From positions 1,194,928 to 1,252,696 of the forward strand of contig BFEA01000184.1 in the NCBI GenBank assembly GCA_003427395.1: a DNA stretch of 57,769 bases. The letters run 5' to 3'. Origin of the DNA: Chara braunii (lineage: Eukaryota > Streptophyta > Charophyceae > Charales > Characeae). Shown here one piece after another: positions 33,621 through 43,560 of this stretch (positions within the stretch are counted from its first letter, which is position 1; each line of letters begins with the position of its first letter). The position numbers and the translations under genes were made by a program. The notes beneath the pieces are model-generated. The model was not told the origin of the DNA and did not search any database. It worked only from the letters and a program-made list of their open reading frames with translations.

Positions 33621-34585
33621 GCCCCGATCAAATGGCACACTCACATGTCCACGTGACAGCTCTTGAGCATGCGTGGCGACGATCAGATAGAGCCCCGCAT
33701 CCATCAGCGTGGCCACGCTTGTTCAGGACGTGACACGTGGACGTTTGAGTGTGCCATCTGATCGGTGTGAGTGATCGCCAATGAAATGCATGCATTCTTG
33801 CTCCCGAAACTCCTTCATCTCGCCCTGATCAGATGGCACACTCACACGTCCGCATGTCATGTCCTGAATATGCGTGGCCACGCTAATGGGCGCGGGGCTG
33901 TATTGGAGCCTCGCATCCATTCTACTGCCGCATAGAGCCCCTTTGTCGCATAGATCCCCGCATCCATCAGCGTGGCCACGCTTGTTCAAGACGTGACACG
34001 TGGACATCTGAGTGTGCCATCTGATCGGTGCGAGTGATCGCCAATGAAACGCATGCATTCTTGCTCCTGAAACTCCTTCATCTCGCCCCGATCAGATGGC
34101 ACACTCACACGTCCGCATGTCATGTCCTGACCATGTGTGGCCACGCTGATGTGTGCGGGGCTATATTGCAGCCTAGCATCCTTTCTGCTGCCGCATAGAG
34201 CCTCGCATCCATCAGCGTGCACACGCTTGTTCAGGAACTGACACGTGGACGTTTGACTGTGCCATCTGATCGGGGCGAGTGGTCGCCAATGGAACGAGAT
34301 CCGCAAACGCACCCCGAGGTACGTTCGCGAAAGAAACAGGCCAAAGCATAAGAAGAACGAAATAGAGGCGCTGAAGACAAACTAACGACGGGGACGAAGA
34401 TGGTAGTTGAACACGATGGCACACACGTCCACGTGTCAAGTCGTGATCATGCGTGGCCACGCTGATGGGTGCAGGGCTCTATTCAACAACATTCTGTTGC
34501 CGCATAGAGCCCCGCATCCATCAGCGAGCCCACGCTTGTTCAGGACCTGCCACGTGGACGTGTGAGTGTGCCATCTGATCGGGGC
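33621..34585. repeat. Array of four inverted-repeat pairs (hairpin units)
   Basis: A unit of roughly 70 bp appears forward at 33621, 33823, 34085 and 34416 and reverse-complemented at 33698, 33957, 34203 and 34511. The core runs 'gatcagatggcacactcaca', 'cgtccacgtgtca', 'gcgtggccacgctgat'. Pairs face each other, so each could fold into a stem of some 65 bp. Spacers between pairs 1-2 and 2-3 also match ('gagtgatcgccaatgaaa', 'gcatgcattcttgctcc'), so the whole pair-plus-spacer repeats with a period of about 260 bp. Confidence 0.85.
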
Positions 34586-35125
34586 AAATGGACGCCAATG
34601 GAACTAGATTCGCGAAAGCAGGCCGACGGAAAAGACGAATGACATAGAGGCACTGATAGAAAACTGACAACGATGGTGGTGGAACACGACGCTGTTGGTT
34701 CTGTCTCGTTCGTTTGTCTGCGCTAGTCATTTACGTTCGCAAACTTTGTGCGAACGACACAGACAAGCGCAGTGAAACGAACGAGATAAAAGATAGAAAG
34801 AGAGATAAAAAGATAGGGAGAGAGAGAGAGCGCGACATAGAGGCGATCTCCGCCTTCATCACACGGTCCAATCAAACGTCACTATCAAATGGCCCCGAAT
34901 GTCATAGACTCCCTATCACACATCGGACTCACGGAGCGAAATCCCTGTTGGATCACACGACACTGCTCGTTCGCGGCGACTGAACCCAATGTAATCGCCA
35001 CCGCGCGAATCCCGATTACAGATCGCGTACATGTGTGGGCATTCTGACGGTCTACGCAAACCCAGCATGGCAGGACTTTTCAGGTCGATGGAGATGGCGA
35101 GAGAAAGAGAGAGAGGGAGAGAGGG

Positions 35126-35162
<37 letters not shown>

Positions 35163-35800
35163 NNNNNNNNNNNNNNNNNNNNNNNNNNNNNNNNNNNNNN
35201 NNNNNNNNNNNNNNNNNNNNNNNNNNNNNNNNNNNNNNNNNNNNNNNNNNNNNNNNNNNNNNNNNNNNNNNNNNNNNNNNNNNNNNNNNNNNNNNNNNNN
35301 NNNNNNNNNNNNNNNNNNNNNNNNNNNNNNNNNNNNNNNNNNNNNNNNNNNNNNNNNNNNNNNNNNNNNNNNNNNNNGAGACAGAGAGAGATGAGAAAGG
35401 GAGATAGAATGAGAGAGAGAACGCACCTTTTCTTTCCTCGATTTACAACTGTTGTTGGAAACAATGGCCCCGGCGACTTGGTTGATGATCTCAAACCACA
35501 ATACGACGACGCGTGTCGCGACGCGCGAAAAGGGAGGTGTCGACGTGTGAAAGGGCAAAACCGTGACTGGGCAAACGGCGGGGGAGACGGCCACGAGATG
35601 GCTGTGTCCCTCGGCGACGAGATGGCTGTGTCGCTGGCAAGGGCGGGTGGTCCGGGCGCGCGACGGGCATTTTCGGCCGTGAGGGTTGGCGACACCTGCG
35701 ATTGCCTGTTGCTTCGGACGATTGCAATGCCCACCTGCAAATTCGCGGAATGGCACCACCGTCATTCGAAAGGCGGATACATCCAAGCGGGGCCCAAGAA
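34586..35800. other. GA-rich stretch with assembly gap
   Basis: (GA)n at 34795-34830 and 35097-35162, run of N at 35163-35377, more GA to 35420. 35440-35800 has no convincing ORF; predicted ORFs through the gap are artefacts. Confidence 0.8.
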
Positions 35801-35803
35801 ACG

Positions 35804-35941
35804 AAAGTGGGCGGGAAAAGTCACGCCGGATGACGCGTTGGAACCGTCGATATCACGGTAAAATCCGCGCGGGCAACGATATTCAAAAGTGGGCGGGAAA
35901 ATTTGCGCCAGATGATGCGTTGGGACCGTCGATAGCACGAT
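35804..35941. repeat. 82-bp tandem duplication
   Basis: 'aaagtgggcgggaaaa', 'gcgttgg.accgtcgata' blocks at 35804-35862 recur at 35886-35941. A degenerate palindrome (GCGGATACATCCAA) lies just before at about 35774. Confidence 0.8.
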
Positions 35942-38200
35942 GAAAAAAGGCCAGTCCTCTCGCAATCACGGCCCGCCCTCCCGCGACGGTTTCGAACCGT
36001 GCGATTTCGTGAGGAGGGTCCGTCAAAAAAGAGACCGCCTGATGTCACAGCCCCCGACGCGGCAGTCCCTGCGGCGGGCAACTGAAGGGCCCCTCAAGCC
36101 CCACTCACTGCACTCTCCGTTTTTCTGTCGGGCACCAAACGAATGGTGGTGGCTGTCACACCCGTTCGCTGGTGTCATTTCTTCCGTGTGCTGCCTTTGT
36201 GACGCGTCCGCTGTCGCTCGAAGTCGCCTGCATCAAATCGCAGGCCCCTTGCGCATCCAGGCCCTCGTTCTTCCAGCAATGGTCGATAGCCGGGGGCGCT
36301 AACGAAAACGTCACGCGACTGTAAACCTTGCGGGTCGTCCCGTTTGCGCTGTGCTTTCTTGTGTTGGCTGGAGGCGTTTGTCGACTCGCAGGTCAGTAAG
36401 AAGCCCACGCCCCCTGCTCGACCCCTTCACCATTTCAAGCCCCCACCTCTTCCCATTGCCCTTCCGCTCCTTCGACCGTGCAAGTCTTGTTCTCTGCCAC
36501 CACCTGCTCCGCCAATCACGTGCGCACGATCTTGAGCGCACGACGCCCATCGATCACAACGACGGAAGACCCCATGCAGTGACACACGCTGACATCATCA
36601 TCTTGCACATTATGTCAGCGACGGGCAATGGCTTGCGGCTTTCACAGTCATCGGCCTCAATTCTTGGCGTCCCCAACATCGCTTGTTTGCGTCCTCAACA
36701 TCGCTTGTTGGCGTCCTCACCATCGCTTGTTGGCGTCCTCAACATCGCCCTTTACTCTTGGCGCCCTCCGTCGACCGCATCTGACGCGTGGAGAAAGTCG
36801 CATTGCCCTCGAGTCTTGGCGTCCTCGACATCGCTTGTTGGTACACTTTCGTGGACCCTGGCTCGCGGGTCGTCCTCCCCCAGTCTACTTAGGATATCGC
36901 AATGCAGTCGGTTGTGCGAGTATTCTTCTACATCACCGCCTGCTCCGTCTATCACGCACGAGTCGACATGCGCGCGATCTCCAGTCCACGATGTCCGCAG
37001 CTCACAACCACGAAAGTTCCCTTCCATTGGAATTCGAAACGGCCTGCGGCTTTCGCAGTCAAGATCGTCGGACGCCTCCGACGACTGCATCTGACGTGTG
37101 GACGAAGTTTCATCGTCGTTGCTCCCTGGCGTCCCCAACATCGCGGTATGTGATCACCGCTGCGATAACACATCACGCGATAGACGTCAACACCGGAGAC
37201 GTCATCTGAATAACGCATGTCGATCGACTTTAATCCCGTCCATCCATCTCCGGTGTTGACGTCTATCGGACGATCTGTTATCGCAGCGCTGATAGCTGGA
37301 AGCCTCACGACAAACGCGCACCTCCAATAGGAATCGCCCGTGTCGCACTCACAGCCAACAGTGGCGAAGCCACCCATCCACAACGTTCAGCGACGACCCG
37401 TTGCGCACAAAGGATACCCATGACGAATCCGAAACATCCCAGATTACCGCCGATCCCGCGACATCCCACCGCCAAGTGCCAACTTCGAACTCATTTCCGA
37501 TCGACTCGGTGATTGAACATGTCTATCGCGGTTATGAACGACATCAGGATCTTTTTCTTGTTGTCTTGAACGTTCCCTGTCTCATCGCCCGTTCTCGCAC
37601 ACGCAGCTAGCAATGAGGATCCGCCACGCAAACGGGCACGAGATGTTGGACACGCATCGACAACATTTTGGATATGGAACTAGCGGTTACAAGTTCCATC
37701 GCGCCCACAGGAAAACTTCACAGCACCGCCGCCCGTGCAGCAGCCCGTCCCCTCGCCACGATTCGTTTTTGGCATACTCTGACGTGGACAATCCTCGCGA
37801 CGATTGCAGTCTCGAAATCTGAGCTGAATGAACGCACAATGACCTCGTGGAACGATCAGCTCTCGATCCACGCCGATCACATTTCGATTCCAATTAATCG
37901 CAGCCTCGTTTTCCAGAGCAGCTTAGGGAGGCGTGCGTGGGATTGCAGCGGGAGTGAGAGAGTGCTGTTCGTGCCACTTGTCCCGGATGAAGTTCGGATT
38001 CATCCAAGCTCGGGATGAAGGCAATCGTAGATGTCAGTTGTGATGCCAGTGGTTGGATGACTATGCCCCCCTTACATCCGATCCATTGTTTTCACGCAAC
38101 GTTCCCCCATCGAGAGTTTTGAGGTGACCCCCTGTCCATGACAACCCGCCACTCACGACTTCCGTCGTTGTTCTTTGTCTCCCACGAGGGGTCATGCAAT
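35942..38200. other. Non-coding stretch with short repeats and one hairpin
   Basis: 36661-36755 holds about four 24-bp units based on 'cgtcctcaacatcgcttgttgg'-type sequence split over its length. 37159-37199 and 37247-37287 are inverted copies ('gctgcgataaca' ... 'tgttatcgcagc') that can form a roughly 40-bp stem with a 47-nt loop. ORFs here are low-complexity and overlap in several frames; I do not support any. Confidence 0.6.
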
Positions 38201-38210
38201 TCTCAGGCTG

Positions 38211-38920
38211 GACGTTTTTTGTTTCGCCTCACTACGGAACGTGTGATGTAGTTCGGATGAATCCGAACCACAACCCTCGGCTCATGGGAAGTCGCAACGG
38301 GAACCGCATCCCTCCGATGTCTCAGTGGAAGGGACAACGACGACACAGGGGATCGCTTTCGAAGTAAAGATCTCAAGAAATCATGACTCCGATAGCTCCC
38401 CATCTGCTTTTGCCTTCTTTTGTAGCTCGGATGAATCCGAACCACAACCACAGACGACTGACGGATGGCAGTCGTGGCTTTTGTCAGTGTTTATTTATTC
38501 CGCATTGGGTTGTGATATACTCACACAGGACTGGATGTTTTCTGTTTCGCCTCACTACGGAACGTTTGATGTAGCTCGGATGAATCCCGCGGATGAATCC
38601 GAACCACAACCCTCGGCTCGTGGGAAGTCTCAACGGGAACCGCATCCCTCCGATGTCTCAATGGAAGGGACAACGACGGCATAGGGGATCGCTTTGAAGT
38701 AAACATCTCCAGAAATCATGACTCTGATAGCTCCCCATATGCTTTTGCCTTCATTTGTAGCTCGAATGAATCCGAACCACAACCACAGACGAGTGACGGA
38801 CAGCAGTCGTGGCTTTTGTCTGTGTTTATTTATTCCGCATTGGGTTGTGCAATACTTACACAGGACTTATAAATTCCGTGTCACTCCTAAACGTGTGATA
38901 TAGCTCAGATCAATCCGAAC
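38211..38920. repeat. Tandem repeat, about 323-bp period, palindrome-bearing
   Basis: Two full copies (38211-38533 and 38534-38868) and the start of a third (38869 on). Each has two palindromes, at 38253/38427, 38589/38762, and a degenerate one at 38905. In the second copy the first palindrome has a 13-bp internal duplication, giving TCGGATGAATCC followed by CGCGGATGAATCCGA. Confidence 0.9.
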
Positions 38921-39997
38921 CACATCCCTCACCGCATCGGGAGTCCCGAGGTGAGTATCACGCCCAGTGACGGGAGGTCTCATCGGGAAAGGAAAACGGC
39001 GGTACACGCCACGCATCCTGAATGCAACAATAACCGATGGTGGACACTCATGGCATTCGCTGTTTATTTGTCCTTCCGAGAGGCCAAATGTGAATATTTC
39101 GCAGGACGTCTGGGTACCGCCTGACTGAAACCGTTTGCTGTGGTTCGAATAATTAATCCGAACCTCATAGTTCGACGGCGATTGAGTCTGATTTGTCTGC
39201 CACTCTTGGCTTTTCTTTGTTTGCACATGGGGCACTAAGGCAAACCTTGCAAAGGACGTGTTGCTTCCTACTGGCTCCGCCTTCGATTCCAGGGGTGTCT
39301 CATCCTTCTGCCACATCCCTCCGAGTGAGGCGAGGTCACTAAGCGGTGGCTTGGATTAATCCGAGCCACGGTATGGTCGCACGACATCCCATTTAATGTC
39401 TATCTTTCCGGGGCGGTTGCTCGGATTGATCCGTACCACGGACTGGTAGGCATGGATGAGCTTCTGTCTAGGACTTCTGTTGGCGGGTGGCTCGGATTGA
39501 TCCGAACCTCGGATTCGGGGCGGTGCGGTAGGCTTGGATGAGCTTCTGTCTTGCACTTCTGTTCACCTCGTGTTCAGAATGACCGTGGTAGGTAGTGGCT
39601 CTGTGAAAAGTACTTGTCATGTCGACTGTGCGAAAACGTCTTCTGTAGATGAGGCGGTGTGATGTGCCTGTCCGGCGTCGGTGTGCTGTTCCGTTCGATG
39701 AGGGTCGTCCCACTATTCTGTCCGTCTCAATGTGGTTTACGGCGTGGGTTTTGATAATCATTTGGAAATCCCGCATCTGCTCTGGAACGGGTCCCTGCGT
39801 GACTTTTAGAAAACACTCCATTGGCTTGGTGAACTTCTGATTGGTGACCTTCTGTAAGGGCTTTGCAATGCGACGTGGAAATATTTTTTTTTTGACGATT
39901 CTGATTGACGGCCTTCTGTAAGGGCTTCGCCGACAAAAAATTGTAGGGCGTTACAGCTGGGTGTGGGCATCGTCGGGGAAATCATCGTTCACCGACA
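38921..39997. other. Non-coding, four weak or exact palindromes
   Basis: Sites at 39351, 39421 and 39492 with changes or exact, and a stretched variant (TTCGAATAATTAATCCGAA) at 39143. A short repeat 'ccttctgtaagggctt' occurs at 39847 and 39911. No gene supported. Confidence 0.6.
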
Positions 39998-41041
39998 TTG
40001 TTTACGACCGTCTCCTTTCCCGTATGTCTATCCATGTGTTTGTGTTGTGTAGGGAGTATAATGTCGTCCAGTCCTTCGACAAGCATGGCCATGCTACACG
40101 AGAGGCACATGCGCTTAGCGAAACCCTTTCCACCTTGTGCAAGATCGTTGCGGCATCATGACGGTCAAATGTGGATCGACGATGCACCCAAGGACGATTT
40201 CGAGGACGACCCTTGGACGACCGTCGTCCCTTACATGAACCGGCATCTCAACGAATGGAACGAAAATGACTGGAAGGCGATGGAGCGTTCCTGCCCATGG
40301 GCAAGCCATTATAAGTTTGCCAACATGTTGGAGTTCGGGAGCCTCATTGCATTGCCTGCTGGTGTCCTTCATCGAAAGACCCTGGACGATAAGGGTAAAC
40401 CGGTCCGCTTCCGTACCAGCTTCAGACGTCGCCTCCACTGCGAGTATATCACATCTTCGCCACGAACTTGGGGGAGTTCGCAGAAGCAAGAGTTGGTGGA
40501 CTGCGCTCGTCATTGTTCATTCTTGGAACACTATCCACCCCGTTGCCCAGTGACTTCTCCACAAACTCTGTTGTACTGTTGTGTGCGGTTGACGGATGAC
40601 GGATGTCCTTTCCCCAGAGTGCTATGTGTGGCTTCTTCAAGCAAAAGCAGGAAACTTGTGGATGCAGTTGTGCTTGTGTCATGCAACGAGATGGTGCTTC
40701 AGGGATCCAGGTTCAAGGCGGTCATGTCTCGCACAGATGTAGATGGGCGGTCAGACTTGGTGAGAGCAGGTCAGGTAAGAGTTTTTCTGTCATTGTGGGA
40801 TGATGTGGAAAAGAAAGTGTTTGAAATACGAGACTGTATAGGGAATTCCTTAGCACGACGACGAGGGTTTGTAAGGATGAAATACATGTCCGTGTTTTCG
40901 GAGAAGGCAACAGTCGACCAGCCGCATATTCATGTGTATGGATCATCTATGAATGCTTTGTATGGCTTCCGTTCACGACCTCGTCCGCGGGAGACCCCGT
41001 ATGTCACAAGATACGGACGTGTGGTCATACCTTGTGTTTAA
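39998..41041 (+). CDS. Rightward unknown protein, 347 aa
   Basis: Intact ORF from ATG 39998; the true start may be one of the later ATGs near 40061-40084. The protein is ordinary in composition, not low complexity: 'WNENDWKAMERSCPWASHY', 'FANMLEFGSLIALPAGVLHRKT', 'CVRLTDDGCPFPRVLCVASSS', and C-terminal 'GQVRVFLSLWDDVEKKVFEI' and 'QPHIHVYGSSMNALYGF'. The last part resembles the style of sequence in the downstream DUF7869-type and 71-aa reading frames, but I recognise no family. It is the first rightward gene of the region and one of very few without a break. Confidence 0.6.
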   Translation: MFTTVSFPVCLSMCLCCVGSIMSSSPSTSMAMLHERHMRLAKPFPPCARSLRHHDGQMWIDDAPKDDFEDDPWTTVVPYMNRHLNEWNENDWKAMERSCPWASHYKFANMLEFGSLIALPAGVLHRKTLDDKGKPVRFRTSFRRRLHCEYITSSPRTWGSSQKQELVDCARHCSFLEHYPPRCPVTSPQTLLYCCVRLTDDGCPFPRVLCVASSSKSRKLVDAVVLVSCNEMVLQGSRFKAVMSRTDVDGRSDLVRAGQVRVFLSLWDDVEKKVFEIRDCIGNSLARRRGFVRMKYMSVFSEKATVDQPHIHVYGSSMNALYGFRSRPRPRETPYVTRYGRVVIPCV

Positions 41042-41954
41042 GGAAAAAGGAGACTCCCTCGTGACGACTAGAGTTGACATCTGCGTTGTTGCATTTGAAC
41101 TTGCGAAGCTGACGTTCTTGAAGTGATTCGGATTCATCCGAATCATCAATCAGATACATGCGGGTGCACCCAACGTTGAAGGCGATGCGTGAAGGCTTCC
41201 CCAAGAACAATCCTTGGCCAAACAACTACCCGTCGGATTCTGTATGTGTGATTCGATAACTGCAGACCATCAAGTTTATGTTCTTGCACGCCTTTGAGGC
41301 AAACGACGCTTCCAAACAGTTCGTCGCCCTCTAGATCGTCTGGTACTGCCATGAAAGTGGTGCCCGTGTCCGTGACCCTCTGTGCAACAGCCGCTGCATG
41401 GCAGAAAATGACGTGAGCGGCGACGACCGAGGCTGTAATCATGCATGTCCACCAGAACATCTTTTGTCTCGGATTCATCCGAAGTTGCCGGCTGCATAAG
41501 CGTTTTCATTCTCATCCCCACAAAAGTCGTCTGTTACCCTGGACACCCGCTGAAAGAAACTCCTCTTTGCGTCAATACGCTGCATATGGGCCGATGATAA
41601 GCAGCCGCGCAGAATGCATAGCACGTCCCGATTGCGAAATCGTCGGGTCTTTTTATCGCGACGGCGAAGGCTCGTGATCACCCCCGGTGACGGCGACGAT
41701 GGTTTTTCGATTGGATGCCGTGAAATGTGGTGCCATTTCCGTAGCCCTCCGTGCAACAGCCGCTGCCAGGCCGAAAGTGACTAAGCGACGCTGGCCGACG
41801 CTGCAATCGACCTTGTCCGGCATGTCGTCTTGTGTCTCGGATCCATCCGAAGTTTGGGGCCGCTCGAGCTTGTTCCTTCTCGTCACCGAATGTTCAGCAC
41901 CTGCACAGAACACAAAAAAACTTCCCGATTGGAACATTGCGGGGTCATCGCGTT
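41042..41954. repeat. 368-bp direct repeat, palindrome in each copy
   Basis: 41341-41500 and 41709-41866 align ('gtgcaacagccgctgc', 'tctcggat.catccgaagtt'); palindromes at 41469 and 41837 are exactly 368 bp apart. The following sequence (41610-41700 and 41906-41985) is also partly similar. A further site is at 41128. No gene supported. Confidence 0.8.
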
Positions 41955-43203
41955 GTCGACTCCCACATGATGATTACCGTGAACAGCGGCATGTTGTCAG
42001 GTCCGCCTCTCCGATGTGGATCTAACGGTGGATTGCGTCAAATCTGCTCTCAAAGATCCACACCGGAGACGGGGGCCAACAATCGACCACTGCTTGCTTG
42101 TAAAACATCATATGATGTGTCGATACAACCGACATTCAGAACTGGTTGGTGAGCATTTGGTGCTACGCCAAAAAGTTCGTCACGCGGCCGCAATATTCCT
42201 CTGCGATTGTTCAATTTGGGGTTCTCGCGTCATAGACTCCCTTATGATGACTACAGTTAACAGCGGCGAGGTAGCAGGTCCCCTTCTCTGATATGGATCT
42301 CACTGTGGAGTGCGAAACTCTGCTATCAAAGATCTACACCGGGAAAGGGGGCCAGCTATCAACCACTGCTTGCTTGTAAAACATCATATGATATGTCGAC
42401 ACAACCGACATTTAGAACTGGACGGTGAGCATTTGGTGCTACGCCGAAAAGTTCGTCATGCGGCCGCGATATTCCCCCGCAATTGCTCATTTTCGGGTTC
42501 TCGCGTCATAGACTCCCTTATAATGACTACAGTTAACAGCGGCAGGGTAGCAGGTCCCCTTCTCCGATATGGAACTCATGGTGGAGTGCGAAGCTCTACT
42601 CTCAAAGATCCAGACCGGGAAAGGGGGCCAGCTATCAACCACTGCTTGCTTGTAAAACATCATATGATGTGTCGATACAACGGACATTCGGAACTGGTCG
42701 GTGACCATCTGGTGCTACGCCAAAAAGTTCGTCATGCGGCCGCGATATTCCTCCGCAATTGCTCGTTTTTGGGTTCCCGCGTCATAGACTCCCTTATGAT
42801 GACTAAAGTTAACAGCGGCAGGGTAGCAGGTCCCCTTCTCCGATATGGATCTCACGGTGGAGTGCGAAACTCTGCTCTCAAAGATCAAGACCGGGAAAGG
42901 GGGTCAACTATCAACCATTGCTTGATCGTAAGGCATCATATGATCTGTCCATTACATAGACGTTCGAAACTATTTGGTGAGCATCCGGTGCTACGCCAAC
43001 AATTTCGGAACAAGACCGCGAGGTTCCCTAAGAGTGTTTTTGCCACCCCACAGCACAGACCGCTGACTGTTTGGCACTGCGGGAAGGTTGTCGATTTCTT
43101 ACGACGTGGAAGATTCGTGATCACTTCCGTCGTCTGTATGCGTGCTGATGGTGCTCGGCATCGCATACTTGACGCACTGGTGGTGTATGCTGCAATTGTC
43201 TAA
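41955..43203 (+). CDS. 92-aa tandem-repeat protein (276-bp units)
   Basis: About four units with a period of 276 bp (marker 'gtcatagactccctt' at 42229, 42505 and 42781; 274 bp earlier a diverged one). 276 is divisible by three, and 42310-43203 reads through two and a half units as 297 aa. The repeat contains 'INHCLLVKHHMMCRYN', 'LVLRQKVRHAAAIF' and 'SRVIDSLMMTTVNSGRVAG'. The first unit (ORF 42016-42291) is cut off by a TGA at 42289. Each unit has the palindrome CATCATATGATG and a NotI-like GCGGCCGC. Function unknown; coding is suggested by frame preservation only. Confidence 0.5.
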
Positions 43204-43220
43204 ATCTGGATTTAAGTGTC

Positions 43221-43560
43221 TCGGATGCATCCGACATAAGAACTTGCGACGATGCGGACTTGCCAATATTTACCTGCATCATTGTATCGGATTCATCCGA
43301 ATCAAAATCAGTTACATATTTGCGCACCCGCAATTTCTAAAGCATGTCTGATCGGTGACGGGCAAGGCTTGTAGTCCGGTTCAAGGCTGGCTGTGCACGT
43401 CTAATGTTAAGTCCGATATTTGCCTGCGTCGTTGCGTCGGATTCATCCGAATCTAAAGTATGTCACATACTTGCGGGCCCGCCATTTCTACACCATACAT
43501 GTGAAATCGGTGAGGGTGAAGGCTTGTCGTCCGGTTCAAGGCTGGCTATGCATTGTCTTT
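43221..43560. repeat. 150-bp tandem repeat with palindromes
   Basis: 43261-43410 and 43411-43560: palindromes at 43287 and 43437 are 150 bp apart, and 'gtccggttcaaggctggct' occurs once in each. A third palindrome (43221) is just upstream. It overlaps the start of the next reading frame. Confidence 0.88.

Noticed and set aside
33400-34730. Minus-strand ORFs of 60-110 codons with shared peptides
   Set aside because: The similarity comes from the inverted-repeat DNA units; no separate coding signal.
35031-35861. ORFs across the GA tract and N run
   Set aside because: Open only because of repeats and unknown bases.
36351-37209. Overlapping + strand ORFs of 193-247 codons
   Set aside because: Two frames are open at once over short DNA repeats, composition is S/R/L-rich, no domain.
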